A stretch of DNA of 64,000 nt from Methanocorpusculum sp. (GTDB lineage Archaea > Halobacteriota > Methanomicrobia > Methanomicrobiales > Methanocorpusculaceae), in the NCBI GenBank assembly GCA_029987235.1, contig DALTWF010000002.1, forward strand, positions 1-64,000, in the 5' to 3' direction. Of this stretch, positions 51,970 through 61,243 are shown piece by piece (within the stretch, counting starts at the first letter, position 1; each line of letters begins with the position of its first letter). Below the pieces are notes generated by a model that saw nothing but the letters and a program-made list of their open reading frames with translations, was not told where the DNA came from and did not search any database. The position numbers and the translations under genes were made by a program.

Positions 51970-52014
51970 TTGGCATTGTAGAGGCCGCGGGTTCAATTTC
52001 CGCTCGGTCCACTT
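51970..52014 (+). repeat. Right attachment site (attR), 45 bp, tRNA 3' fragment
   Basis: This is an exact copy of the 3' part of tRNA-Ala without the acceptor 5' half, D arm or anticodon 5' stem, so it is not a functional tRNA. It marks the far boundary of the integrated element. Confidence 0.9.
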
Positions 52015-52136
52015 TTCTTTTGTTTTTTATTGCAGTGATATTTCTTTTCCGGCGGGGTGTGCATGCCGGAACAACCCCTTTATTACCATTGGAGATGTTT
52101 TTATACCGGAAATCCGTAAAAATAAAAAAAAAAAGT

Positions 52137-52706
52137 TTATGCAGTATCAATATTTTTCAGCGTATTCTTATCGTAACGGGAAATCGTTGCATCCTTCTGA
52201 TTCTGATACTTTGCATCCGGCTTCTTATCATATGGACACTCACACCGCTTCGTCACATAAAAGACCAGCTGACCAACCGGCATACCTGCATAGACACGCA
52301 CCGGACGCGAGTTCGAGTTGCACATCTCAAGTGTTATTGTCCCCGAAAATCCCGCATCAATCCACCCGCCGGTCTGATGAAGCTCAAGACCGAGCCGTGC
52401 AATGCTGCTTTTACCCTCGATGGATGAAACCACATTGTCCGGAAGAGTTACTTTTTCAAGCGTTTCCGCAAGGACAAACTGCCCCGGCTGAATATCAAAA
52501 TACGAACTCTTGCGCTCGTTCACATGCGAATGCAGCGTATCCTTGTTATACGGATCAATTATATCATCGCAGCGATCATACCATACAAAATGATTGCCAA
52601 GCCTGATATCCAGAGAATTCGGCTGAATTAATGCAGGGTCATACGGCTCGATTTTGATAAAGCCGCGCTTGATGTGGTCGGCAATTTCCCAGTCAACTAA
52701 AATCAT
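52137..52706 (-). CDS. dcd: dCTP deaminase
   Basis: Dcd converts dCTP to dUTP, feeding dTMP synthesis; some archaeal members also hydrolyse dUTP. The 189-residue trimeric family is recognised by IEPYDPALIQPNSLDIRLGN and SSIEGKSSIARLGLELHQT, then GGWIDAGFSGTITLEMCN. The catalytic Arg/Glu lie in these segments. It is convergent with the integrated element and divergent from the aminopeptidase gene. Confidence 0.94.
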   Translation of the reverse strand: MILVDWEIADHIKRGFIKIEPYDPALIQPNSLDIRLGNHFVWYDRCDDIIDPYNKDTLHSHVNERKSSYFDIQPGQFVLAETLEKVTLPDNVVSSIEGKSSIARLGLELHQTGGWIDAGFSGTITLEMCNSNSRPVRVYAGMPVGQLVFYVTKRCECPYDKKPDAKYQNQKDATISRYDKNTLKNIDTA

Positions 52707-52771
52707 ACACTAGTATTGGACGCCCGGCATTATAGAATTATTTATTCCATCGTAACCAATATGATACAGAC

Positions 52772-55519
52772 ATGACAGATACCTATCTCTACCATCCGGC
52801 AGAATTTCCCAAACCGCCGGTAACCGTAAACAGCATAACACTTATATTCGACATACACGAAACCGAAACAACAGTCAGTGCAGACACCGCATTTACCGCA
52901 GAATGCGACCTTTCCGAAATAAAACTCAATGCTAAAAAACTTGAAATTCTCTCCGTCTCAGTAAACAAACGCAAATCACACTATATTTATGAAAAAGACA
53001 TCCTCACCATACCATTCGCGCGCACCATAAAAAAAGGCACTTCATTCCACATCTCCACCGAAACAAAATGCCGGCCGACAGACAACATCCTTGAAGGTCT
53101 CTACTATGATATTACTCCCGAAGGTCAGCCCCGCACCATGATTACCCAGTGCCAGCAGTGGGGTTTTCAGCGCATGGTCCCCTGCATTGACGATATGCGG
53201 GCAAAATGCACATGGCGCACCACGATTATCGCTGATTCCCGTTACACAAACCTCATATCAAACGGAAACGTAGCCCTCCCGCGTACCCGCTACGACAGCG
53301 AGCGTGATGTAATCACCTATGCAAACAATGAAAAAATGCCCCCCTACCTCTTCTTCCTCGGAGTAGGAACCTGGGACACCTTCTCACGCAGATTTATCTA
53401 TCCTGATGGAAAAGAAGTCATGCTCGAACTCATGCTGCCCCGCGGTGCTGACGAAACAAACGCCGAAAAAGCACTTGACATTATGTCGGATGCAATTCTC
53501 TGGACCCACATTTACACCGGACCCGAACGCTATGAAAACCTCCCCCTTCGCGATGAAATCTATCAGTTATGCCGCAGCCGCGAAGTACGCCTGAAAGAAG
53601 ATGCAGACATTACCGGAATTTCTGCGGAAATCGCTGAAAAAGCAAAGCAGCTTGTATTCGGCTATCAGTACCCATACGAAGTATACCGCGAAATCGCCAT
53701 GCACAACTCAGACTTCGGAGGTATGGAAAACACTGGAAACACCACTATTATTGCAAGCCGCATTATGCCGGATGCAAACATTACTGATGCATCCTATGAA
53801 TACATGCTCGGCGTCAAACAGCATGAATTCTACCATAACTTAAACGGTTCAGGTGTTACGGGCGACACACCCTTTTCCATCTGGTTAAACGAAGCGGTAA
53901 CGGTAATGATAGAAGATGACTATTTAGCCTTCCATTTCGGAAAAGACTATATCCGTCTTACCGAACTGCTGCAGATGCACACTCCGGGCATAGGCACATT
54001 TTCACTTGATACCGGCAGTATTTCCATGCCAATTGAACCATCCGGCTTTAACGACCCCAATGATTTAATCACCTCGGTAACATATGTCAAAGCACCGGAA
54101 TTCACCCGCATGATTGAAAATGCGCTCGGAAAAGCTCCGTTTGCCTGGGCTCTTGACCTCTATCACAAACGCTACAACGGTGGAAATGCAAGCCCGGCCG
54201 ATTTCCTGCGCACGATGGAAGATGTGGGAAAAACCGATTTCTCATTCATGGCTGACCGCTGGCTGCATCAGACCGGTTTTCCTACAGTATGCGCAGAGGC
54301 AGAATGGTGCGAAGAAACACAGACCGCGGAAATCACCGTAAAACAGGAGGGATTTGGTACACAGAATCCATGGATTTTCTACCTCACCGGTCAGTTATGT
54401 GATGAAGAAGGAACCGTAATATCCGAGTTTACGCAGAAAATCGAAAGCGAATCAGCTGTATTTAACGTGGTATGCCCGCGTGCGTTCACCTTTACCGTAT
54501 GGAATCCTGGGCATGCCGCATACATTAAGATGAAAGAAGATGTGTCTGATGATATTCTCTATCTCAGGATGGAAAAGTCGCAGGACGCATCCACGAAATT
54601 CCTTTCCTTTGCCGCGCTCTTTGACCGTGAGATGATAAAACTCTGCGAAGATGAGTCACGTGTTCCGGAAAAAAGACTGATCGATGCATATGTCTCCCTT
54701 GCAGAAAACGATAATCTGATGCAGTCCTGTGGGGCTATTCCCTTAATTCTTTTTGAGCACTGTTCGGATGCACGCTTCACCTGGTCCTATACAAAACTCT
54801 GGTCCGCAAGACGCCGGTTTATGTATGAAGCGGCAAAGAACCGCTCGGTCACTCTCAGGAAAATTGTCGAAAAGTACTCGCTTTTGGCAGGTGAAAATCC
54901 TGACCTTGCAGACCTCGGAAAAATTTTCAAAGCGCGGGCTGTCCGCAATGCGGTGTCAGGCATTCTTTCAACGCTTGACACGTATGAAACCTGGCATATG
55001 ATTAAGAAATCACTGAATGGAGCAGACAACGCTTCAGTGTATCTTGCATCACTCACCCAGTATCTTTCCTCGTCCGCACCTGACAGATTAGATGTGCTAA
55101 AGACAGAAGCGGAAAAAGCAAGGGAAAATGCGATTGCATTTGAAAATTTCATAGGCGCTGCGGCTCTTTCGTCTTCGCCTGACACCGTTTCATATCTTGA
55201 ATATATTGAGACGCTGCCTGAATTCAGATGCGAGCAGTCCGGGCTTTCCCGCGCTATGTATCTGCGGTTTGCCGAAAACCGTAAACTGTCTCTTGAAACA
55301 CCGTCCGGCCGCGCATTCCTTGAAAAATCACTGATAAAAATGGCGCCGGTAAATGAATATCTTGCAAATGGTATGTTAAATGTCTTTTCGCATCTGCTGG
55401 ATTATGCGCCCGAAATACAGGCACCGCTTAGGGAAATTCTTCTGCATCTGAAAGCTTCTGTAAGTGCAGAGTCAGCACCTTCGGTTATCAGCAAAACCGA
55501 TGCACTTCTGAAAGTATAG
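52772..55519 (+). CDS. M1-family aminopeptidase
   Basis: This 915-residue zinc metallopeptidase removes N-terminal amino acids from peptides. The order is an N-terminal beta domain (residues 1-210), the catalytic thermolysin-like domain and a long helical C-terminal domain. The exopeptidase motif is FGGMENTGNT, and the zinc site is His351, His355 (HEFYH) and Glu374 (WLNEA), with the expected HExxH-x18-E spacing. There is no signal peptide, so it is probably cytosolic and may finish proteasome products. Confidence 0.93.
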   Translation: MTDTYLYHPAEFPKPPVTVNSITLIFDIHETETTVSADTAFTAECDLSEIKLNAKKLEILSVSVNKRKSHYIYEKDILTIPFARTIKKGTSFHISTETKCRPTDNILEGLYYDITPEGQPRTMITQCQQWGFQRMVPCIDDMRAKCTWRTTIIADSRYTNLISNGNVALPRTRYDSERDVITYANNEKMPPYLFFLGVGTWDTFSRRFIYPDGKEVMLELMLPRGADETNAEKALDIMSDAILWTHIYTGPERYENLPLRDEIYQLCRSREVRLKEDADITGISAEIAEKAKQLVFGYQYPYEVYREIAMHNSDFGGMENTGNTTIIASRIMPDANITDASYEYMLGVKQHEFYHNLNGSGVTGDTPFSIWLNEAVTVMIEDDYLAFHFGKDYIRLTELLQMHTPGIGTFSLDTGSISMPIEPSGFNDPNDLITSVTYVKAPEFTRMIENALGKAPFAWALDLYHKRYNGGNASPADFLRTMEDVGKTDFSFMADRWLHQTGFPTVCAEAEWCEETQTAEITVKQEGFGTQNPWIFYLTGQLCDEEGTVISEFTQKIESESAVFNVVCPRAFTFTVWNPGHAAYIKMKEDVSDDILYLRMEKSQDASTKFLSFAALFDREMIKLCEDESRVPEKRLIDAYVSLAENDNLMQSCGAIPLILFEHCSDARFTWSYTKLWSARRRFMYEAAKNRSVTLRKIVEKYSLLAGENPDLADLGKIFKARAVRNAVSGILSTLDTYETWHMIKKSLNGADNASVYLASLTQYLSSSAPDRLDVLKTEAEKARENAIAFENFIGAAALSSSPDTVSYLEYIETLPEFRCEQSGLSRAMYLRFAENRKLSLETPSGRAFLEKSLIKMAPVNEYLANGMLNVFSHLLDYAPEIQAPLREILLHLKASVSAESAPSVISKTDALLKV

Positions 55520-55584
55520 GGGGATTTTCCGAATGCCTTATATTTTCACAGGTAGATAATGTAATCAGTAATTTTCGGGAAATC

Positions 55585-55995
55585 ATGATAGTATTTGTAA
55601 AAGATAATCTGTATATGGCCGAAAAAGGCGCGTATTTCCGTGAATCAGTCAAAATAGACGGTGATTTTCTGGTGCCGAAACGTACGATTTTCTGGAAGGA
55701 CGTAGTAGTTTCCGGAAGTTTGTATCTCTGTCCGGAATGTACCATAAGCGGCAATGTTTCCTGTAATGGTGCAGTAATCGGCCCCGGTTCAGTCATCAAA
55801 GGAGAATTCAATGCAGGCGAAGAGCAACTTACCGTCTGTGACAATGCAGCAGTGCGTCTGATTAAATCGACCGGCAATGTGCTTCTTCGCGACGGAGTTC
55901 AGTCAAATGAAGTCCATGCGGAAAATCTCTTAATCATGGGCAAAGTCCGGTGCAACAAGCTCATGGGTAAAAAGACCAAAGTAATAAGCAACTGA
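55585..55995 (+). CDS. Bactofilin-like polymer-forming protein
   Basis: This 136-residue protein consists mostly of short beta-helical repeats: FRESVKIDGDFLVPKRTIFW, then VVVSGSLYLCPECTISGNV and CNGAVIGPGSVIKGEFN. This is the pattern of polymer-forming bactofilins or left-handed beta-helix proteins. There is no signal peptide. A cytoskeletal or surface-linked scaffold is plausible. It is short for bactofilin fusions but matches the single-domain archaeal form. Confidence 0.72.
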   Translation: MIVFVKDNLYMAEKGAYFRESVKIDGDFLVPKRTIFWKDVVVSGSLYLCPECTISGNVSCNGAVIGPGSVIKGEFNAGEEQLTVCDNAAVRLIKSTGNVLLRDGVQSNEVHAENLLIMGKVRCNKLMGKKTKVISN

Positions 55996-56153
55996 CCTTC
56001 CCGTTTTTTTTTATTTTTTTTATCCTCATCTATTATGCCATCTATTGTATTTTTCTCACGAATGAAACAGAGATATTATCTAAGGTGAAGGGAAATATAT
56101 AGGTACAATTCATACAGAAGAAGTCCCGCCTCTTCTGTTCCGGTGAATATCCA

Positions 56154-57143
56154 ATGTCATATGAAGAAACATACACACCTGAAAGCGTTGCGGAAGCAGT
56201 AAAACAATATGACGGTGTGAAGAGAAAACAGGCAATCGGTCGCCTGGTAAAAGCCCTCGAAATTGAAAACCCCGATGTAGTAGCAGCTTATGGTGAAGAT
56301 GCGGCAGTAATCCGTCAGGGACACACCGCGTTACTGCTTGCCGCAGATGGAATATGGAACCAGCTGATGGATGTAGACCCTTACTGGGCAGGATACTGTG
56401 CAATACTCGTAAATGTTCATGATATAGCCGCAATGGGCGGAAGACCGGTTGCTATGGTGGATGTACTTTCTGCATCGTCTGACGAAGCCATGGCAAAGGT
56501 AAGTTCCGGTATGCATGATGCAGCAGTTGCATTTGATGTTCCTGTTGTGGGCGGACATCTGCACCCTGACGCACCATACAATGTAATAGACGTATCCATT
56601 TTAGGTGTTGCAGACATAGACAATGTCATCTACAGCTCCAAAGCAGCACCGGGCAATGTAATCCTCTGTGCAATGGACTTAAACGGTCGTGTACACCCGA
56701 GTGCAAAACTCAACTGGGACTGCGTTACCATGAAAGAGCCGGAAGTACTGCGCAGACAGATTGCAGTCATGCAGGAACTTGCCGAACACCACCTGGTCTC
56801 AGCCGGCAAAGACATTTCCAATCCGGGCATTCTCGGAACATTAGGCATGCTTCTTGAGGCAAGTGGTGCGGGAGCCGTTGTTGATTTAACTGCAATTCCG
56901 CATCCGGACCTTGATGCAATTGATGTTTCTTTTGAACAGTGGGTCAGAATGTATCCGGGTATGGCATTTATTATGACCGTGGAACCGGACGCAGTGGAAA
57001 AAGTCAGCAAGGCGTTTAGAAAAACCGGCATGGCATGTCAGCAGATTGGTGTGGTAAACGACACCCACTCGCTTGTTATCACCAAGGGCGGGGAAAAGAC
57101 CACGCTCTTTAATTTCCAGACCGCAGGCATCACCAATATATGA
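56154..57143 (+). CDS. Methanogenesis marker protein 2 (AIR synthase-related)
   Basis: This 329-residue protein matches methanogenesis marker 2 (TIGR03267), a PurM/AIR-synthase-like ATPase conserved in methanogens. Characteristic parts are AAYGEDAAVIRQGHTALLLA, VNVHDIAAMGGRPVAMVDVL and GGHLHPDAPYNVIDVSILGV. The reaction is not known; it may modify methyl-coenzyme M reductase or a cofactor. It overlaps mtxX by four bases (57140-57143), so the two are translationally coupled. Confidence 0.92.
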   Translation: MSYEETYTPESVAEAVKQYDGVKRKQAIGRLVKALEIENPDVVAAYGEDAAVIRQGHTALLLAADGIWNQLMDVDPYWAGYCAILVNVHDIAAMGGRPVAMVDVLSASSDEAMAKVSSGMHDAAVAFDVPVVGGHLHPDAPYNVIDVSILGVADIDNVIYSSKAAPGNVILCAMDLNGRVHPSAKLNWDCVTMKEPEVLRRQIAVMQELAEHHLVSAGKDISNPGILGTLGMLLEASGAGAVVDLTAIPHPDLDAIDVSFEQWVRMYPGMAFIMTVEPDAVEKVSKAFRKTGMACQQIGVVNDTHSLVITKGGEKTTLFNFQTAGITNI

Positions 57144-57901
57144 TTATCGGACTCGGCTGCGCAAAGGATTTTGCAAAGGTTCTTGAAAGCGCAAAAAAGA
57201 CTGCATCACCGGAGGTTACTATCCGAATCTACTGCGCAGAAAGGGTTGCCGAAGGCAATCTCCCTCCGCATATTGAAACAGTCACCGCTATTGAACCGCA
57301 CAAGGCGTTAGTCAATGACCTGAAGGAGGGAAAAATCGCAGGGGCTGTCCGCGGAACGCTGCCTGCCAATGATACCCTGAAGTATCTGAAAACAGCATTT
57401 GGTGTTGACCATCTTGAGCGGATTGCACTTCTTGAATCCGCACACGGCGAGAAATTCTTTTTTGCACCGGTGGGTGTTGATGAGGGCTGGACGGTTGCAG
57501 AAAAAACCACCCTTGCCCGTGATGCACAGCGGTTTGCAAAGATGTACGGTCTTTCAGAAAAAACAGTAATTCTATCCGGTGGAAGACTCGGAGATATCGG
57601 ACGGCATCCGAATGTGGACAAAAGCATTGAAGATGCTGTTGCAGCAGCAGAGGCATGCGACGGTGTCCATGGAGAAATTTTAATCGAGGATGCGGTTCAT
57701 GATGCAGGCGTCATTATTGCCCCGGATGGAATCTCGGGCAATCTGATTTTCAGAACCCTGACCTTTCTCGGCACCGGAACTGGTCACGGGGCGCCTGTGG
57801 CTAATATTCCGGCGATTTTCGTGGATTCTTCGCGCGCTTCGGCAGGATATGTCGAGGTGCTTTCATTCACCATTCAGCTCTGCAGAAACAAATCCCTCTG
57901 A
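57140..57901 (+). CDS. mtxX: Methanogenesis marker protein Mmp4 / MtxX
   Basis: This 253-residue protein belongs to the MtxX family (TIGR03270), related to phosphotransacetylase but with unknown activity. Motifs include GAVRGTLPANDTLKYLK, VILSGGRLGDIGRHPNVDKS and FLGTGTGHGAPVANIPAIFV. In methanogens it is linked to methyltransfer, from its original discovery near methyltransferase genes. Its start overlaps marker 2 by four bases. Confidence 0.92.
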   Translation: MIIGLGCAKDFAKVLESAKKTASPEVTIRIYCAERVAEGNLPPHIETVTAIEPHKALVNDLKEGKIAGAVRGTLPANDTLKYLKTAFGVDHLERIALLESAHGEKFFFAPVGVDEGWTVAEKTTLARDAQRFAKMYGLSEKTVILSGGRLGDIGRHPNVDKSIEDAVAAAEACDGVHGEILIEDAVHDAGVIIAPDGISGNLIFRTLTFLGTGTGHGAPVANIPAIFVDSSRASAGYVEVLSFTIQLCRNKSL

Positions 57902-57939
57902 TTTTGCCCCGTTTTGTCTAACGAACGTGAAAAATTTGT

Positions 57940-58040
57940 TATCGCGATTTTATGAAAAAAATAATTGATGAGTTCCGGAATATCGCGTATCTCGGGCTAT
58001 AGGGCAAGAATATCGCGTTTCGCAAGAAACGTTTATATAG
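57940..58040 (+). promoter_or_regulatory. Histone promoter region with three TATCGCG boxes
   Basis: TATCGCG occurs at 57940-57946, 57981-57987 and 58011-58017, spaced by 41 and 30 bases (about four and three helical turns). CGTTTC-GCAA-GAAACG is a palindrome at 58016-58031. It directly precedes the TATA box TTATATAG (58033-58040), which is about 32 bases from the histone ATG at 58072. Confidence 0.55.
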
Positions 58041-58071
58041 TAATAAAAACAATTTTTAACTGGTAATTATT

Positions 58072-58272
58072 ATGGCAGACTTACCGAAAGCAGCATTAAT
58101 CCGCCTTGCAAAAGCAGCAGGTGTAGAGAGAATCGGAGACGAAGCAGCAGACGCATTAGTCGCAGCAACCGAAGCATACGTTGCAAAGATTGCAAAGAAA
58201 GCAAACAGTATCGCAGCAAACGCAGGCCGCAAGACCCTGAAAGCAGACGATATCAACCTTGCTGTCGATTAA
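58072..58272 (+). CDS. Archaeal histone
   Basis: This 66-residue protein is a minimal histone fold. It begins ADLPKAALIRLAKAAGVERI (helix 1), then VAATEAYVAKIAKKANSIAA (central helix), and ends AGRKTLKADDINLAVD, the typical C-terminal helix motif. It has no tails. Such histones form dimers and polymers that wrap DNA. It is monocistronic with a TATA box (58033) close to the start. Confidence 0.96.
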   Translation: MADLPKAALIRLAKAAGVERIGDEAADALVAATEAYVAKIAKKANSIAANAGRKTLKADDINLAVD

Positions 58273-58441
58273 ATATACAATATATTTGTTGACTCGTGTG
58301 AGACATCTTTTTGGTGGCTTTCCATGCTGAAAACCACCCACTCTTAAACCTTAAACTGTTTTGATTGTTTCTCTTGTTCTACGCACAGTATAACAGCCTC
58401 ATTCCAAACCCTGATAACGCTTTCAAGCAAATATAATCCCC

Positions 58442-61243
58442 ATGAAAAATCTCGTGGTGAAAGGTGCCCGTCAGCACAACCTCCGAAATATTACGATAGA
58501 ACTCCCTCGTGACAAATTTATAGTCGTTACTGGCGTTTCCGGCTCGGGAAAATCCACCCTTGCTTTTGATACCATTTACGCAGAAGGTCAGCGCAGATAT
58601 GTGGAATCCCTGTCTGCCTACGCTCGTCAGTTCCTCGGCATAATGAACAAACCCGATGTGGACTCAATAACCGGACTGTCTCCTGCAATTTCCATAGAAC
58701 AAAAGACTACTTCGAAAAACCCGCGTTCCACAGTAGGTACCGTTACTGAGATATATGATTATCTGCGTCTTTTGTTTGCCCGCGTTGGAACACCTTACTG
58801 CCCGAAACATCATGTGAAAATCGAGGCACGTACTCCGGAACAGATTGCAGATGCGGTTATTTCTGATTTTCCGGATGGTGTTACCATTCTCGCTCCATTA
58901 ATCCGCAAAAAGAAGGGGACCTATGAAAAACTGTTCCGGGACCTGCATGAAGAGGGTTTTGCCCGCGTGCGCGTGGACGGCGAAATAAAACGGACGGATG
59001 ATGAAATCAAGCTTGCCCGCTATGTGATGCACAATATAGAAATCGTTATTGACCGGATAACAGATCCGAAAGGCGACCGTTCCCGTTTGATTGATGCAAT
59101 AGAACTTGCACTGACCAAGGCAGAAGACGGGCTGGTGTACGGAGTGCCGAAAGAAGGAGAAGACAAAATCTACTCATCGAAAATGGCATGTCCGGTATGC
59201 GGTCTTTCCTTTGAGGAACTGCAGCCGAGAATGTTTTCGTTCAACAGTCCGTTCGGCGCATGCCCGACCTGCAACGGTCTCGGATTTCAGACGATTTTCG
59301 ACCCGGATTTAATCATTGCCGATAAATCCCTCTCAATTGCAGACGGTGCTGTTGAAGTCTACAAGAATTTCCTGGACGGATTCCGTGTGTCCTATCTGAA
59401 TGCGGTTGCAAAACATCTCGGGTTTACGCTTATGACGCCGATTGCAGAGCTTTCTGAAGCACAGTACAATGGTCTTATGTACGGTGTCAATGAAGAGATG
59501 AAATTCCAGCATTCAGGAAAGAATGCAGAGTTCTCTTATCACGGCACTTGGGAAGGTCTCCTGCCGCAGACCGAGCGGCTCTACCGCGAAACCAAATCGA
59601 ATTACCGAAAAGAGGAACTGGAAAAATTCATGCGGATTCTGCCGTGTCCGACCTGTCACGGAAAACGCTTAAAAGACCATGTTCTTGCGGTAAAAGTCGC
59701 AGGAAAATCGATTGCCGAGGTAACTGACATGTCGATTGATGATGCTCTTGCCTTTTTCAAAAATCTGCCGCTGACGAAAAAGGAAAAGGAAATCGGGCAT
59801 CTGATATTAAAGGAGATTATCTCCCGGCTGACATTTCTGCAGACCGTTGGCCTTGGCTATCTGACGCTTTCCCGCAGTGCGGGAAGTCTTTCCGGAGGCG
59901 AAGCGCAGAGAATCCGGCTTGCGACGCAGATCGGCTCTGAATTAATGGGTGTGCTCTATATTTTAGATGAACCATCCATCGGCCTTCACCAGCGGGACAA
60001 TCAGAAACTGATTACGGCCTTAAAGGAGCTACGCGACCTCGGAAATACGTTAATCGTTGTCGAGCATGATGAAGAGACAATACGGGAGGCCGATTATGTG
60101 GTTGATATCGGACCCGGAGCAGGCATCCACGGAGGAAAAGTTGTTGCTCAGGGCACACCTGAAGAAATTGCAGCCGTTCCCGGGTCTATTACCGGTCAAT
60201 ATCTCTGCGGTGCGCAGAAGATTGAAGTGCCGAAATCACGCAGACCGGCAGAAAAATTCCTGCGGATTTGCGGATGCAGTGAAAACAATCTGAAAAACGT
60301 GACAGCTGAGATTCCTCTGGGGACATTAACGGTCATTACCGGTGTTTCCGGTTCGGGAAAATCCACCCTCATTTATGAGACGCTGTATCAGGCGCTGCGC
60401 AAGGAAATGTATGATTCCAAAGTCGTACCCGGAAAATATGAAAAACTTGAGTTCGATGAACCGGTACAGTCAGTCATTGTTATCGACCAGTCGCCTATCG
60501 GGCGCACACCGCGGTCTAACCCTGCTACTTACACAAAGGTGTTTGATGATATCAGGCGTCTCTTTGCCGAAACAAAGGAGGCAAAAATCCGGGGCTATGA
60601 GGCAGGCCGGTTTTCGTTCAATGTCAAGGGAGGGCGCTGCGAGGCGTGTTCGGGCGACGGGGTAAAGAAAATCGAGATGAATTTCCTGCCGGATGTCTAT
60701 GTTGAGTGCGAGGAGTGCAAAGGCACGCGCTACAATGCGGAAACGCTTGAGGTAAAGTACAAGGGCAAGTCCATTTCGGATGTACTGAATATGAGCGTTG
60801 ATGAGGCGCTGACACTTTTTGAAAACAATTCGGGTATCACAGCAAAACTGCAGACCTTAGCCGATGTCGGTCTCGGCTACATCAAACTCGGTCAGAGTTC
60901 GACCACGCTTTCCGGCGGCGAGGCGCAGAGAATCAAACTCACGCGGGAGCTTGCCAAACGGGGTATTGGAAAGACCTTGTATCTTCTGGATGAGCCTACA
61001 ACGGGTCTTCATTTCCATGACGTGAAAAAACTCATCGGGGTTTTAGACAGTCTTGTTGCAAAAGGAAATACGGTGGTTGTAATCGAGCATAACCTTGATG
61101 TCATCAAGTGCGCAGACTATATCATTGATTTGGGACCGGAAGGAGGGGCTGCAGGGGGTAAGATTATTGCAAAGGGAACTCCGGAAGAGGTTGCAAAGGT
61201 TAAGAAGAGTTACACCGGTCAGTTCCTGAAAAAGATGCTGTAA
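58442..61243 (+). CDS. uvrA: Excinuclease ABC subunit A
   Basis: UvrA is the damage-recognition ATPase of nucleotide excision repair. The 933 residues carry two ABC modules, with Walker A GVSGSGKSTLAF near residue 30 and GVSGSGKSTLIY near residue 636. Signature motifs are SGGEAQRIRLATQ and SGGEAQRIKLTREL. The zinc-finger cysteines are in CPVCGLSF...ACPTCNG and CEACSGDGVKK...CEECKGTRY. It is of bacterial type and probably acquired by archaea long ago. uvrB and uvrC are not in the window. Confidence 0.96.
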   Translation: MKNLVVKGARQHNLRNITIELPRDKFIVVTGVSGSGKSTLAFDTIYAEGQRRYVESLSAYARQFLGIMNKPDVDSITGLSPAISIEQKTTSKNPRSTVGTVTEIYDYLRLLFARVGTPYCPKHHVKIEARTPEQIADAVISDFPDGVTILAPLIRKKKGTYEKLFRDLHEEGFARVRVDGEIKRTDDEIKLARYVMHNIEIVIDRITDPKGDRSRLIDAIELALTKAEDGLVYGVPKEGEDKIYSSKMACPVCGLSFEELQPRMFSFNSPFGACPTCNGLGFQTIFDPDLIIADKSLSIADGAVEVYKNFLDGFRVSYLNAVAKHLGFTLMTPIAELSEAQYNGLMYGVNEEMKFQHSGKNAEFSYHGTWEGLLPQTERLYRETKSNYRKEELEKFMRILPCPTCHGKRLKDHVLAVKVAGKSIAEVTDMSIDDALAFFKNLPLTKKEKEIGHLILKEIISRLTFLQTVGLGYLTLSRSAGSLSGGEAQRIRLATQIGSELMGVLYILDEPSIGLHQRDNQKLITALKELRDLGNTLIVVEHDEETIREADYVVDIGPGAGIHGGKVVAQGTPEEIAAVPGSITGQYLCGAQKIEVPKSRRPAEKFLRICGCSENNLKNVTAEIPLGTLTVITGVSGSGKSTLIYETLYQALRKEMYDSKVVPGKYEKLEFDEPVQSVIVIDQSPIGRTPRSNPATYTKVFDDIRRLFAETKEAKIRGYEAGRFSFNVKGGRCEACSGDGVKKIEMNFLPDVYVECEECKGTRYNAETLEVKYKGKSISDVLNMSVDEALTLFENNSGITAKLQTLADVGLGYIKLGQSSTTLSGGEAQRIKLTRELAKRGIGKTLYLLDEPTTGLHFHDVKKLIGVLDSLVAKGNTVVVIEHNLDVIKCADYIIDLGPEGGAAGGKIIAKGTPEEVAKVKKSYTGQFLKKML

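Larger units (their letters stand above)
51039..52014. mobile_element. Mini integrative element at tRNA-Ala (0.93 kb between 45-bp direct repeats)
   Basis: A 45-bp sequence covering the anticodon loop to the 3' end of tRNA-Ala occurs twice: 51039-51083 in the intact tRNA gene (left site) and 51970-52014 (right site). Between them are 886 bp that hold an RHH gene (minus strand), an iteron array, a coiled-coil micro-ORF (plus strand) and 12-bp repeats at the right end. The right copy lacks the 5' half of the tRNA. No integrase gene lies inside, so the element must be mobilised in trans or be a deletion remnant. The region appears more AT-rich than the flanking genes. Confidence 0.85.

Noticed and set aside
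51854..52150. 98-codon minus-strand frame containing DRAEIEPAASTMP
   Set aside because: The central part is the antisense of a tRNA fragment and the rest has no protein-like pattern. It is used only to reason about the circular form of the element.
51911..52606. 231-codon plus-strand frame
   Set aside because: It runs antisense through dcd and across the attachment site, and its composition (His/Ser/Cys-rich) is that of a shadow frame.
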